Assembly: GCF_044227025.1 (NCBI RefSeq)
Contig: NZ_JBGAFX010000003.1
Span: 248,001-312,000 of the forward strand
Direction of reading: 5' to 3'
Origin: Dokdonella_A sp044227025
GTDB lineage: Bacteria; Pseudomonadota; Gammaproteobacteria; Xanthomonadales; Rhodanobacteraceae
DNA: 64,000 nt
Every line of letters starts with the position of its first letter. Position 1 is the stretch's first letter. Below, one piece after another: positions 43,224 through 51,571 of the stretch. The notes beneath the pieces are model-generated. The model was not told where the DNA came from and ran no database searches. It saw only the letters and a list, made by a program, of their open reading frames with translations. The position numbers and the translations under genes were made by a program.

Positions 43224-43859
43224 GTGAGACGGAACACCATCGTGTTGCTGACGACTCTCGTGTCGGGCTCGCTGCTCGGCGGCTGCGGTTTCATGCATCG
43301 CCACCTTGACCGCAAGAACGACGAGTACAAGCGTGCCGTGGAGTCGCGGCCGCTCGAAGTGCCCCCGGACCTGGACACGCCGAGCAGCAGTGGCGCGCTC
43401 ACGGTGCCGGCGGTATCCGGGCGCGCAACCACCGCGGCGGCATCGACGAATCCACCGGGCGCCGCGCCCGCCTCGGTTACTCCGCCCGAGGCGTCGGCCA
43501 CCCCGGGCGCAACGATTAGCGGCGACGGCCTCGCCGTATCCGATACCGTCGCGAGCACGTGGTCGCGTGTCGGGCTCGCACTGGAGCGTTCGGGCGTCGC
43601 GACGATCACCGGGCGCGACGAAGCGGGTCACGCCTATACGGTCGAGACGACCGGCCAGACGACCACCAAGCCAGGATGGTTCAAGCGTGCGATCACCTTC
43701 GGTCATGCCGGGAACAAGACCACCGCGCGCGTCCAGCTCAGCGTCCGGGTCAGCGCGGATGGCGCGGGCAGCCGGGTCAGCGTCGAAGGCAGCAATGACG
43801 ATGCCTCGCGCGATGCCGCGCGTTCGCTGCTGAACAGCCTGCGCGAACGGCTCTCCTGA
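43224..43859 (+). CDS. bamC: BamC/NlpB-like outer-membrane lipoprotein
   Basis: A 211-residue lipoprotein beginning with GTG. The signal sequence ends in the lipobox LLGGC, with Cys21 as lipidation site. After that comes a linker rich in Pro, Thr and Ala (residues 45-95), then one helix-grip-like domain (SDTVASTWSRVGLALERSGV ... TARVQLSVRVSADGAGSRVS). E. coli BamC is 344 residues with two such domains, so this protein is shorter and seems to carry one. Its place after dapA supports the assignment. The role would be a non-essential part of the BAM barrel-assembly machine. Confidence 0.78.
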   Translation: MRRNTIVLLTTLVSGSLLGGCGFMHRHLDRKNDEYKRAVESRPLEVPPDLDTPSSSGALTVPAVSGRATTAAASTNPPGAAPASVTPPEASATPGATISGDGLAVSDTVASTWSRVGLALERSGVATITGRDEAGHAYTVETTGQTTTKPGWFKRAITFGHAGNKTTARVQLSVRVSADGAGSRVSVEGSNDDASRDAARSLLNSLRERLS

Positions 43860-43876
43860 TATCACCATTGATCGAC

Positions 43877-43913
43877 GGCATGCCGGAAATGCAGGAGCAA
43901 TTTCCGGCGTGCC
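43877..43913. repeat. Hairpin repeat with GCAGGAGCA loop, copy 1
   Basis: GGCATGCCGGAAAT (43877-43890) pairs with ATTTCCGGCGTGCC (43900-43913) with one G-T wobble, around the 9-nt loop GCAGGAGCA. It lies between the convergent bamC-like and fdxA genes, so it may serve as a transcription end point, although there is no T-run. A second copy with the same loop and a partly covaried stem lies at 48251-48279. Confidence 0.65.
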
Positions 43914-43951
43914 CGACTGAAGTGCAGGGCGCCGACGCGCGATGCCGGTGA

Positions 43952-44275
43952 TCAGCGTTCGAGCAGGGGAAGCTTGTCCGGCTTGCCGTCCCAGTCCTTG
44001 GCGTCGGCGGGTGCATCCTTGCGCTCGGTCAGCACCGGCCATGCCTTGGCCAGCTCGGCGTTGAGGGCGATGAAACCCTCCTGGCCGGCTGGGACGTCGT
44101 CTTCGGGATAGATCGCCTTGGCCGGGCATTCCGGCTCGCACAGCGTGCAGTCGATGCATTCCTCGGGATCGATCACGAGGAAATTGGGGCCTTCATGGAA
44201 GCAGTCGACCGGGCAGACCTCGACGCAGTCGGTGTACTTGCATTTGATGCAATTCTCGATGACGACGAAGGGCAT
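43952..44275 (-). CDS. fdxA: 7Fe-8S ferredoxin
   Basis: A 107-residue cytoplasmic ferredoxin of the Azotobacter FdI type. The first cluster motif is NCIKCKYTDCVEVCPVDCF and the second ECIDCTLCEPECPAKAI, giving one 3Fe-4S and one 4Fe-4S cluster. The C-terminal extension (residues 60-107) is normal for this subgroup. It is a low-potential electron carrier with unknown partner here. Monocistronic: tRNA-Glu lies 55 bp upstream on the same strand and could share a transcript. Confidence 0.95.
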   Translation of the reverse strand: MPFVVIENCIKCKYTDCVEVCPVDCFHEGPNFLVIDPEECIDCTLCEPECPAKAIYPEDDVPAGQEGFIALNAELAKAWPVLTERKDAPADAKDWDGKPDKLPLLER

Positions 44276-44329
44276 GGAAGCTCGAATCCGTGGGCGGAGG
44301 CGCGCATCTCGGACGATCGCACGAATACA

Positions 44330-44405
44330 TGGCGCTCCCTACGAGGTTCGAACTCGTGTTCCCGCCTTGAGAGGGCGGTGTCCTGGGCCGCTAGACGAAG
44401 GGAGC
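44330..44405 (-). tRNA. gltT: tRNA-Glu (anticodon CTC)
   Basis: Read leftward, the 76-nt sequence starts GCTCCCTTCGTCTAGCGGCC and folds into a full cloverleaf. The acceptor stem GCTCCCT/AGGGAGC is perfect, the anticodon stem CCGCC/GGCGG carries loop CTCTCAA, hence anticodon CTC for GAG codons, and the T-arm has GTTCGAA. The discriminator is G and CCA is encoded (AGGGAGCGCCA). The symbol is a guess at the naming style only; the identity as Glu is secure. Confidence 0.96.
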
Positions 44406-44430
44406 GTGGTTGGGAATTGCCGAGCTGCGT

Positions 44431-44459
44431 AGTATAACGAATCGATAACGCGCAGCAAA
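44431..44459 (-). promoter_or_regulatory. Promoter of the tRNA-Glu gene
   Basis: On the minus strand TATACT (44436-44431) is a 5/6 -10 box ending 25 bp before the tRNA 5' end. A weak -35 (TTTGCT at 44459-44454, or TTGCTG one base closer) lies at 16-17 bp. The sequence between promoter and tRNA is short and typical of tRNA leaders. Confidence 0.6.
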
Positions 44460-44477
44460 CCGGAGCAGAAGGAACGG

Positions 44478-45863
44478 ATGAAATCGGATCGACTCGTACA
44501 GGAAGCGCCGGTCCCCGGTTCGTTCCGTGTCATCCCGCGTGCCGAGCATGCGATATCGCGCAAGAGCATCTCTGCCGGCGCGCTGCGCGTGTTGTACCGG
44601 CTGCACGAGGCGGGTCATCGTGCCTGTCTGGTCGGTGGCGCCGTGCGCGACCTGCTGCTCGGCGGCCATCCCAAGGATTTCGATGTCGCCACCGACGCGA
44701 CGCCCGAGCAGGTGCGCGCGCTGTTCCGCAATTGCCGCCTGATCGGACGCCGTTTCCGCCTTGCCCACGTCGTGTTCGGGCGCGAGATCGTCGAGGTTGC
44801 GACGTTTCGCGGCAGCAGTGACGACGGCAGCGGCGACCGCCATCTCGTCGATGGCCGGCTGGTGCGCGACAACGTGTACGGCTCGATCGAGGAAGATGCG
44901 GTGCGCCGCGATTTCACCATCAACGCGCTGTATTACGACATTGCAGACTTCAGCGTGCTCGATTCGGTCGGCGGCATGGACGACCTGCGTCATCGCATGC
45001 TGCGCCTGATCGGCGATCCGGAGCAGCGTTACCGCGAGGACCCGGTGCGCATGCTGCGCGCGGCGCGCCTCGCGGCGAAACTGGGCTTCGGCATCGACGC
45101 GGCGACCGCGGCGCCGTTCGCGACGCTCGGCGCCTTGCTGGCGGAGGCGCCGCCGGCGCGCCTGTTCGACGAATCTCTGAAGATGTTCCTCGCCGGGCAT
45201 GGCCTAGCCAGCTTCCGTACCCTGGAACAGCACGGTTTGTTGCAGCAGGTGTTTCCGGCGACCGCGCGCGTGCTCGCACGGGAAGGCTCGGGTCATTTCA
45301 GACACCTGATCGAACAGACGCTGGCGAACACCGACGCGCGCGTGCGCGAGGACAAGCCGGTGACGCCGGCATTCCTGTTCGCCGCCTTGTTGTGGGAGCC
45401 GGTGCGGCTCGCCGCGCAGGCGCTCGTCGACACCGGCTCGGACCCGATCGCCGCGTGGTCGCATGCGGCCGAGCGCATCCTGCGCGAGCAGGCGCAGCGG
45501 GTCGCGATCCCGCGTCGTTTCACGATCGCGGTCGAGGAGATCTGGGCGATGCAGCCGCGCTTCTCGCAGCGCACCAGGAAGCGTGCGTTCCGTCTGCTCG
45601 AGCACCCGCGTTTCCGCGCCGCCTACGATTTCCTCGTGCTGCGCGCGGACGAGTCGCCGGAACTGGCCGAGCTCGCGGCGTGGTGGACCGAGGCGCAGTC
45701 GCTCGGCCATGAACAACTCGGCGAACGTCTCGCCAGCGTGCCCCCATCGGCGTCGGTGGAGGCCGCGGCCGTCGCGCCCGGCAAGCGCAAGCGTCCGCGC
45801 CGTCGCCGTCGCAAGGGCAAGGCCGGCGCCGCGGTCGCGCCGACGGCGGAAGGCGGTGACTGA
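44478..45863 (+). CDS. pcnB: Poly(A) polymerase I
   Basis: A 461-residue RNA nucleotidyltransferase that adds 3' A-tails and so promotes mRNA and sRNA turnover. The nucleotidyltransferase core is clear: ACLVGGAVRDLLLGGHPKDF with DFDVATDATPEQVRALF (catalytic DxD), and EDAVRRDFTINALYYD. The N-terminal HAISRKSISAGALRVLYRLH is the PAP signature that separates PcnB from CCA-adding enzymes. The C-terminal tail is rich in Arg and Lys (GKRKRPRRRRRKGK), normal for PcnB RNA binding. It overlaps folK by 8 bp, as in many gammaproteobacteria. Confidence 0.95.
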   Translation: MKSDRLVQEAPVPGSFRVIPRAEHAISRKSISAGALRVLYRLHEAGHRACLVGGAVRDLLLGGHPKDFDVATDATPEQVRALFRNCRLIGRRFRLAHVVFGREIVEVATFRGSSDDGSGDRHLVDGRLVRDNVYGSIEEDAVRRDFTINALYYDIADFSVLDSVGGMDDLRHRMLRLIGDPEQRYREDPVRMLRAARLAAKLGFGIDAATAAPFATLGALLAEAPPARLFDESLKMFLAGHGLASFRTLEQHGLLQQVFPATARVLAREGSGHFRHLIEQTLANTDARVREDKPVTPAFLFAALLWEPVRLAAQALVDTGSDPIAAWSHAAERILREQAQRVAIPRRFTIAVEEIWAMQPRFSQRTRKRAFRLLEHPRFRAAYDFLVLRADESPELAELAAWWTEAQSLGHEQLGERLASVPPSASVEAAAVAPGKRKRPRRRRRKGKAGAAVAPTAEGGD

Positions 45864-46392
45864 GCCGCAGCCGGCCGCGCGCGCTTTCATCGGGCTCGGC
45901 AGCAACCTGGATGACCCGCCAGCGCAGCTCGCGCGTGCGCAGGACGAACTCGATTCGATCCCGGCGACCCGCTTGCTGCGGCGCTCGTCGCTGTATCGCA
46001 GCGCACCGTGGGGCGTCGTCGAGCAGCCCGTGTTCGTCAATGCCGTCGTCGAGATCGAGACGCGCCTGTCCCCGCGCGCACTGCTGCACGCTTTGCTCTC
46101 GATCGAACAGGCGCATGGTCGCGATCGCGCCGTCGAACGCTGGGGCCCGCGCACGCTCGATCTCGACTTGCTCGCCTATGCGGACCTGCGCATCGACGAG
46201 CCGGGCCTCGTCGTGCCGCATCCGCGCCTCGCGCAGCGCGCGTTCGTGCTGATGCCGCTGGCCGAGATCGCGGCCGACTTCGTGGTTGCGGGCGCGGGGC
46301 GCGTGCGCGAGCTGCTTGCCCGCGTCGATCAGGCCGGATGCGAACGCATCGGCGGATTGTTGCTTGAGCGCGCTCGCCCTCGCGCGGAATAA
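45856..46392 (+). CDS. folK: 6-hydroxymethyl-7,8-dihydropterin pyrophosphokinase
   Basis: HPPK transfers pyrophosphate from ATP to hydroxymethyl-dihydropterin in folate synthesis. From GTG 45856 the protein has 178 residues: AFIGLGSNLDDPPAQLARAQ at the start, SSLYRSAPWGVVEQPVFVNA (substrate contacts), and HGRDRAVERWGPRTLDLDLL with the two Asp that bind Mg. All hallmark residues are present. It overlaps pcnB by 8 bp and is followed 28 bp later by panB, so folate and pantothenate synthesis share one transcript. Confidence 0.95.
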   Translation: MTEPQPAARAFIGLGSNLDDPPAQLARAQDELDSIPATRLLRRSSLYRSAPWGVVEQPVFVNAVVEIETRLSPRALLHALLSIEQAHGRDRAVERWGPRTLDLDLLAYADLRIDEPGLVVPHPRLAQRAFVLMPLAEIAADFVVAGAGRVRELLARVDQAGCERIGGLLLERARPRAE

Positions 46393-46420
46393 TGCGCACC
46401 CCAGCCAACCGCCGGCCGCC

Positions 46421-47236
46421 ATGTACGCGAACAGCGTGAACACCGTTCCGCTCACCGTCCCGGAGATCCAGTCGTTCAAGCGCAAGGCGGCGAAGATCGT
46501 CGCGGTCACCGCCTACGATGCGAGCATCGCCGCGCGTGCGGACGAGGCCGGCGTCGACCTGGTGCTGGTCGGCGATTCGCTCGGCATGGTCGTGCAGGGA
46601 CATGCGAGCACGCTGCCGGTCACGATGGATGCGATGGTCTATCACACCACCTGTGTCGCGCGCGGACTGCGTCGCCCGCTGCTCGTCGCGGACCTGCCGT
46701 TCATGAGTTTTCGCGAACCCTCGATCGCCTTGACCAATGCCGCGCGCCTGCTTGGCGAGGGTGGTGCGGCGATGGTCAAGCTCGAGGGCGCCGACTGGGT
46801 CTGCGAGGTCATCCACGTTTTGAAGCGCCACGACGTGCCGGTATGCGCGCACCTTGGCCTGACCCCGCAGTCGGTGCTCCGGCTCGGCGGGTATCGCGTG
46901 CAGGGGCGCGACGATGCGACTGCGGCGCGCCTGCGCGCCGACGCGCGCGCGGTGCAGGATGCCGGCGCCGACCTGCTCGTGCTCGAATGCGTCCCGGCGG
47001 CGCTCGCGGCGCAGATCACGCGCGAGATCGCCATCCCGACCATCGGCATCGGTGCCGGCGTCGATTGCGACGGTCAGGTGCTGGTGATGCAGGACCTGCT
47101 CGGCATCACGTCCGGCAAGCGGCCGCGGTTCACCAGGGACTTTCTCGCCGGCAGTGGTTCGGTGCTCGATGCGATCGCGGCCTACGCCGCTGCCGTGCGC
47201 AGCGGCGCGTTTCCGGCTGCGGAGCACAGCTACTGA
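46421..47236 (+). CDS. panB: 3-methyl-2-oxobutanoate hydroxymethyltransferase
   Basis: PanB makes ketopantoate from 2-oxoisovalerate and methylene-THF. The 271-residue TIM barrel starts VPEIQSFKRKAAKIVAVTAY with AYDASIAARADEAGVDLVLV, then GDSLGMVVQGHASTLPVTMD (Asp and substrate contacts) and AHLGLTPQSV; IGIGAGVDCDGQVLVMQDLL carries the metal-site C-terminal block. Its stop overlaps the panC start by 1 bp. The folate link with folK upstream is functional since the enzyme uses methylene-tetrahydrofolate. Confidence 0.97.
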   Translation: MYANSVNTVPLTVPEIQSFKRKAAKIVAVTAYDASIAARADEAGVDLVLVGDSLGMVVQGHASTLPVTMDAMVYHTTCVARGLRRPLLVADLPFMSFREPSIALTNAARLLGEGGAAMVKLEGADWVCEVIHVLKRHDVPVCAHLGLTPQSVLRLGGYRVQGRDDATAARLRADARAVQDAGADLLVLECVPAALAAQITREIAIPTIGIGAGVDCDGQVLVMQDLLGITSGKRPRFTRDFLAGSGSVLDAIAAYAAAVRSGAFPAAEHSY

Positions 47237-48081
47237 TGCGCACCTTCGTTTCCGCCGCGCAGCTGCGCCCGCAGGTCGTGCAATGGCAGCGCGAAGGGCG
47301 ACGCATCGGCTTCGTGCCGACGATGGGTAACCTGCATGCGGGCCACCATTCGCTGCTGGCGATCGCGCGCGAGCACGCCGACGTCGTCGTCGCGAGCGTG
47401 TTCGTGAACCCGACCCAGTTCGGCCCGAACGAGGACTTCGCCCGCTATCCGCGCACGCCCGAGGCGGACGCCGCCGGACTCGCGGCACATGGCTGCGACG
47501 CGCTCTTCCTGCCCGCGGTCGAGGACCTCTATCCGTATGGCGCCGCCAACAGCGTGAAGGTCAGCGTGCCGGAGCTGCCGGACCTGCTCGAAGGCGCGAT
47601 CCGCCCCGGACACTTCGATGGAGTGGCCACGGTCGTTGCAAAACTTTTCAACATGGTCCAGCCGCAAGTCGCCGTGTTCGGGCAAAAGGACTACCAGCAA
47701 CTGCTGGTGATCCGGCGCATGGTGCGCGATCTCGGCCATCCGATCGCGATCGTGGCGGCGCCGATCGTGCGCGAGGCAAACGGGCTGGCGATGAGCTCGC
47801 GCAACCAGTACCTCGATGCCGGTCAGCGCGCTCGCGCCGGCGCGATCCACGCGACGTTGCTGCGCATGCGGGCTGCACTGCTGCGCGGCGAGCCGGTGGC
47901 GACGGTGGAAGCGGATGCTCGCACCGAGCTCATGGCAGCGGGACTGGCGCCGGATTACGCGGTCGTCCGGCGAGCCGACGACCTCGGTGACCCGGGCGAG
48001 TCGAAGGGGGAAAAGGTTGCGTTGATCGCGGCGCGGACGGGGACGACCCGCCTGATCGACAATCTGCTCATCGGTACGTAG
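47236..48081 (+). CDS. panC: Pantothenate synthetase
   Basis: PanC condenses pantoate and beta-alanine using ATP. The 281-residue protein has GFVPTMGNLHAGHHSLLAIA, where the HxGH-type motif binds ATP, then VFVNPTQFGPNEDFARYPRT, FGQKDYQQLLVIRRMV and the KMSKS-like VREANGLAMSSRNQYL. It begins at the panB stop (ATG shares the A of TGA), so the two are translated together. A candidate sRNA and the panD gene follow. Confidence 0.97.
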   Translation: MRTFVSAAQLRPQVVQWQREGRRIGFVPTMGNLHAGHHSLLAIAREHADVVVASVFVNPTQFGPNEDFARYPRTPEADAAGLAAHGCDALFLPAVEDLYPYGAANSVKVSVPELPDLLEGAIRPGHFDGVATVVAKLFNMVQPQVAVFGQKDYQQLLVIRRMVRDLGHPIAIVAAPIVREANGLAMSSRNQYLDAGQRARAGAIHATLLRMRAALLRGEPVATVEADARTELMAAGLAPDYAVVRRADDLGDPGESKGEKVALIAARTGTTRLIDNLLIGT

Positions 48082-48114
48082 CTTTTTGTCCGCGGGGTGT
48101 GGTATTCTCCCCAC

Positions 48115-48229
48115 CGTCGTTAGGGATTTCCGCAACATCGGGTTCCTGAAGACACGCAGGGCGCATTGTTAGGTAATCGTCACTCCGATTAGGACCCTCG
48201 CAGCGGCAATCGCGCGAGGGTTTTTTTTT
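48115..48229 (+). ncRNA. Candidate small RNA between panC and panD
   Basis: The 385-bp gap 48082-48466 has no ORF but has the parts of an sRNA gene. TATTCT (48103-48108) resembles a -10 box, with T-rich GCTTTTTGTC upstream as a poor -35. Transcription near 48115 would give a transcript of about 115 nt ending in the strong terminator at 48195-48229. The body has C-rich CTCCCCACC near its start and internal complementarities, for example GGGATTTCC and TCGTCACTCCGATTAGGA. It could instead be a long panC 3' UTR. No family assigned. Confidence 0.5.
48195..48229 (+). terminator. Strong Rho-independent terminator after panC / candidate sRNA
   Basis: CCCTCGC (48195-48201) pairs with GCGAGGG (48214-48220) and is followed by nine T. 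It ends the folK-panB-panC transcript or the sRNA at 48115, so panD likely has its own promoter. Confidence 0.92.
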
Positions 48230-48250
48230 GACGTCCATGGACGGACCGAA

Positions 48251-48279
48251 TGCCCGAATTGCAGGAGCAAATTCCGGCA
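48251..48279. repeat. Hairpin repeat with GCAGGAGCA loop, copy 2
   Basis: TGCCCGAATT (48251-48260) pairs with AATTCCGGCA (48270-48279) with one C-C mismatch around the loop GCAGGAGCA, identical to copy 1 at 43877-43913. Compared with that copy one stem base pair has changed A-T to T-A on both arms. A pair of CCATGG sites frames the element (48235 and 48284 region). I see nothing further in 48290-48466 except a possible panD promoter in the TTTGCTATACTGATT stretch, where TATACT (48410-48415) is a good -10. Confidence 0.6.
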
Positions 48280-48466
48280 TCCCCATGGATTGTTGGTCGG
48301 CAGGTCGCTTCCGGCGCCAGCCAACGCGAGCGCTCCATTGCGTCCTCGCGGTCGCTTTCCGGTAGCCGTCGACCGCGCCGCGCCAATGCTGCGCCCGCAC
48401 ACGGGTTTGCTATACTGATTCTTCCAGCGCATGTTGCGCGTACGCAACACTCCCCGGACAGAATCC

Positions 48467-48847
48467 ATGCACCTCAACATGCTCAAGGCGAAGATCCATC
48501 GTGCCAGCGTGACCCACGCTGAATTGCACTACGAGGGCTCCTGCGCGATCGACGGCGACCTGCTCGATACCGCCGGCATCCGCGAGTACGAGCAGATCCA
48601 CATCTGGAACGTCAACAACGGCCAGCGTTTCACGACCTACGCGATCCGCGCGGAAGAGGGCTCGGGCATCATCTCGGTCAATGGCGCCGCCGCCCACCGT
48701 GCGCAGGTTGGCGACATCGTCATCATCGCCGCGTTCGGCGCGTACGCAGAGGCCGAGGCGGAGCTGCACCAGCCGCAACTCGTCTACGTCGACCGCCACA
48801 ACAAGATGACCCATACGAACCGCTCGATCCCCAAGCAGGCGGCGTAG
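48467..48847 (+). CDS. panD: Aspartate 1-decarboxylase (pyruvoyl enzyme)
   Basis: PanD makes beta-alanine for pantothenate synthesis. The 126-residue proenzyme self-cleaves between Gly24 and Ser25 (HYEGSCAID) to create the pyruvoyl group. MLKAKIHRASVTHAELHYEG and later RAQVGDIVIIAAFGAY are conserved, as are Tyr58-region residues. The Met at 48467 (MHLNMLKAKI) or the Met at 48479 could start it; both are close. A -10-like TATACT at 48410 lies 50 bp upstream. Separated from panC by the terminator. Confidence 0.96.
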   Translation: MHLNMLKAKIHRASVTHAELHYEGSCAIDGDLLDTAGIREYEQIHIWNVNNGQRFTTYAIRAEEGSGIISVNGAAAHRAQVGDIVIIAAFGAYAEAEAELHQPQLVYVDRHNKMTHTNRSIPKQAA

Positions 48848-48941
48848 GTCCTGCCGACCGGGTACGGCCGGCGAGAGCCAGCGATCGCGAAATCCTGGAC
48901 GAGGAAAGTGACATCAAGCCGTGAGCCATACTGCTTCGTCG

Positions 48942-50024
48942 TTACGTTGTGACGGGAAGGTGGTCTGCCGGCTTTCCGCGTGCATGTTGCGCAAGCGCCC
49001 AGGCGACGTGTTCGCGCACGAGCGCGGAGTTGTCGTTCGCGCGTGCCCGCAGCGCCGCGAGTACGGTGGCTGACGACGGCGCATTGCCGAGCGCCACGGC
49101 GACATTGCGCAGCCAGCCTTCGTAACCGGTGCGGCGGATCGCCATGCCTTCTGTGTGCGCAAGGAAGTCCTGTTCGGTCCAGCCGAACAGGTCCACCAGC
49201 AGCGGTGAATCCAGCCCGCTGCGCGCGGCGAAGTCCGCTTCCGAAGTCGTTCGCGCAAACTTGTTCCACGGACACACCAGTTGGCAGTCGTCGCAGCCGA
49301 AGATGCGGTTTCCGATCAGCGGGCGCAGGTCCTCCGGGATCGAGCCGCGCAGCTCGATCGTGAGGTAGGAAATGCAGCGTCGCGCGTCGAGCTGGTACGG
49401 CGCCACGATCGCGCGCGTCGGGCAGATGTCGATGCAGCGCGTGCAGGTGCCGCAGTGCGCGGCGGGCGGCGTGTCGGTCGGCAGGGGCAGGTCGGTGTAG
49501 ATCTCGCCGAGGAAGAACCAGGAACCCGCGTCGCGATCGAGCAGCAGGGTGTGCTTGCCGATCCAGCCGAGACCGGCGTTGCGCGCGAGTGCCTTTTCCA
49601 GCACCGGCGCCGAATCGGTGAACACGCGATGCCCGAACGGTCCGGTCACGCCGGCGATGCGTTCGGCGAGCTTCTGCAGGCGGTTGCGCATCAGCTTGTG
49701 GTAGTCGCGGCCGAGCGCGTAGCGCGAGACATAGCCTCGCTCGGCGTCGTTGATCACCCCCCACGCGCTGCGGATTCCGTCTGGCGCGTAGTCCATGCGC
49801 GCGGAAATCACGCGCACCGTACCCGGCTGCAGGTCCGCCGGGCGACTGCGCTTTTCGCCGTGGCGTGCCATGTAGTCCATTTCGCCATGATGTCCCGCAT
49901 CGAGCCAGTTCAGCAGATGCGCCTCGTCCTCGGCGAGATCGATGCCGGTCACGCCGACCCGCTGGAAACCGAGTTCGGCACCCCAGCGGCGGATGTCGTC
50001 AGCGAGGGCGGAATAGTCGGTCAT
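48942..50024 (-). CDS. queG: Epoxyqueuosine reductase
   Basis: QueG reduces epoxyqueuosine to queuosine in tRNA, the last step of Q synthesis, using cobalamin and two 4Fe-4S clusters. The 360-residue protein has GWIGKHTLLLDRDAGSWFFL (cobalamin domain), CGTCTRCIDICPTRAI (first cluster) and CDDCQLVCPWNKFA (second cluster). Residues 285-360 form a HEAT-like tail that recognises tRNA (RTGYEGWLRNVAVALGNAPS). It is divergent from nnrD, 53 bp between starts, the same local arrangement as in E. coli (queG next to nnrD-tsaE). Confidence 0.96.
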   Translation of the reverse strand: MTDYSALADDIRRWGAELGFQRVGVTGIDLAEDEAHLLNWLDAGHHGEMDYMARHGEKRSRPADLQPGTVRVISARMDYAPDGIRSAWGVINDAERGYVSRYALGRDYHKLMRNRLQKLAERIAGVTGPFGHRVFTDSAPVLEKALARNAGLGWIGKHTLLLDRDAGSWFFLGEIYTDLPLPTDTPPAAHCGTCTRCIDICPTRAIVAPYQLDARRCISYLTIELRGSIPEDLRPLIGNRIFGCDDCQLVCPWNKFARTTSEADFAARSGLDSPLLVDLFGWTEQDFLAHTEGMAIRRTGYEGWLRNVAVALGNAPSSATVLAALRARANDNSALVREHVAWALAQHARGKPADHLPVTT

Positions 50025-50077
50025 CGATGTCGATTCGGCGGAGCACGCAGGATAGCGCGCATGGATAGAATGGCGGG

Positions 50078-51571
50078 ATGAACGTCGAGTCGAGCCATTC
50101 GGGTTTCCTGTACACCGCGGAGCAGGTACGTCGCATCGATCGCGCCGCGATCGAGCATTGCGGCATTGCCGGCACCGAATTGATGCGGCGTGCCGCGGCG
50201 GCGGCGTTCGATGCGCTGCGCCGGCGCTGGCCGCAAGCGCGGCGCATTGTCCTCCTCGCCGGTGACGGCAACAACGGCGGTGATGCCTTCATGCTCGGTC
50301 GCCTGGCGCTGGAGGCGGGCTTCACGGTCGATGCGGTCGCGTTGTCGCCCGATTCGACCGGCGACGCCCAGCTGGCGCGTGCGCAGTTCATCACAGCGGG
50401 TGGTCAGGTCCGCGTCGCCGCTGCCGCCACCGCATTGCCGGATGCGGATGTGTGTGTCGACGGCTTGTTCGGCATTGGTCTTGCGCGGCCGATCGAAGGC
50501 ATCGCGGCCATGCTGGTGGACCGGCTCAACGCGCACACGGGTCGCGTGCTCGCGCTCGACCTGCCTTCGGGTCTGGACGCGGATTCGGGCACGCGCAGCG
50601 GTCCCTGCGTCCGTGCCGACCTCACGCTGAGCTTCGTGGGCTGGAAGCGCGGCCTGTTCACGGCGGATGCAAACGATGTGTGCGGCGTGCGCGAGCTGTC
50701 GGCGCTGGAGCTGCCGGCGCGCGCCTTCGAGGGCATCGACGCCGACGCCCACTTGCTCGACGGCTCGATCGATCGGCTGCTGCCTCGGCGCAATGCCAAT
50801 GTGAACAAGTCGAGTTTTGGACATGTGCTTGTGCTCGGCGGCGAAGAAGGTTTTGGTGGTGCGGTGCGCCTCGCCGGCGAAGCGGCGCTGCGCTGCGGCG
50901 CCGGCCTGGTCAGCGTCGCGACGCGGCGCGAGCATGTCATGGCGCTGAATGCGGCACGTCCCGAATTGATGGCGCGTGGCATCGACGACGCGATCGCGCT
51001 GGAACCGCTGCTCGCGCGCGCGAGCGTCATCGCGGCGGGACCGGGGCTCGGTCAGCACGACTGGGGACGTGGCCTGCTTGCTGCAGCGTTCACGACCGGC
51101 AAGACGATGGTCGTCGACGCGGACGCACTGAACCTGCTCGCGCAGGCGCCACAACCCATGTCGGGTTCCGCGGTACTGACGCCGCATCCGGGCGAGGCCG
51201 CGCGCCTGCTCGCCTGCGATGTCGCGAGCGTGCAGCGTGACCGCTTTGCCGCCGTGCGCGAGCTTGCCGCGCGCTACGCCGCGGTCGTGGTGCTGAAAGG
51301 AGCGGGCAGCCTGGTGGCCGATCCGGCAGGTCGTGTCGCCGTGTGTCCGTGGGGCAATCCAGGAATGGCCAGCGCCGGCATGGGCGACGTGTTGACCGGC
51401 GTCATTGCCGCGCTGCTGGCTCAAGGGCTGGATGCATGGGATGCGGCCCGATTGGGCGTTGCATTGCATGCACGCGCAGGCGATATCGCCGGTGCGGACG
51501 CGCCGCGCGGGCTGGTGGCCGGCGACCTCCTGCCTGTTCTGCGCCGGCTCGCGAACGGGGTCGTCGGGTGA
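50078..51571 (+). CDS. nnrD: Bifunctional NAD(P)HX epimerase / ADP-dependent NAD(P)HX dehydratase
   Basis: Repairs damaged NADHX and NADPHX. The 497-residue fusion has an N-terminal YjeF_N epimerase domain (residues about 1-215; VLLAGDGNNGGDAFMLGRLA, LALDLPSGLDADSGT) and a C-terminal ADP-dependent dehydratase domain of ribokinase fold (NKSSFGHVLVLGGEEGFGGA, then NPGMASAGMGDVLTGVIAAL with the catalytic Asp in the GMGD motif). This matches E. coli NnrD (YjeF). Overlaps tsaE by 4 bp (GTGA). Confidence 0.95.
   Translation: MNVESSHSGFLYTAEQVRRIDRAAIEHCGIAGTELMRRAAAAAFDALRRRWPQARRIVLLAGDGNNGGDAFMLGRLALEAGFTVDAVALSPDSTGDAQLARAQFITAGGQVRVAAAATALPDADVCVDGLFGIGLARPIEGIAAMLVDRLNAHTGRVLALDLPSGLDADSGTRSGPCVRADLTLSFVGWKRGLFTADANDVCGVRELSALELPARAFEGIDADAHLLDGSIDRLLPRRNANVNKSSFGHVLVLGGEEGFGGAVRLAGEAALRCGAGLVSVATRREHVMALNAARPELMARGIDDAIALEPLLARASVIAAGPGLGQHDWGRGLLAAAFTTGKTMVVDADALNLLAQAPQPMSGSAVLTPHPGEAARLLACDVASVQRDRFAAVRELAARYAAVVVLKGAGSLVADPAGRVAVCPWGNPGMASAGMGDVLTGVIAALLAQGLDAWDAARLGVALHARAGDIAGADAPRGLVAGDLLPVLRRLANGVVG

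Noticed and set aside
48115..48229. RsmX/RsmY-type CsrA-sequestering RNA
   Set aside because: Only two GGA motifs are visible in the body and they are not clearly in hairpin loops.
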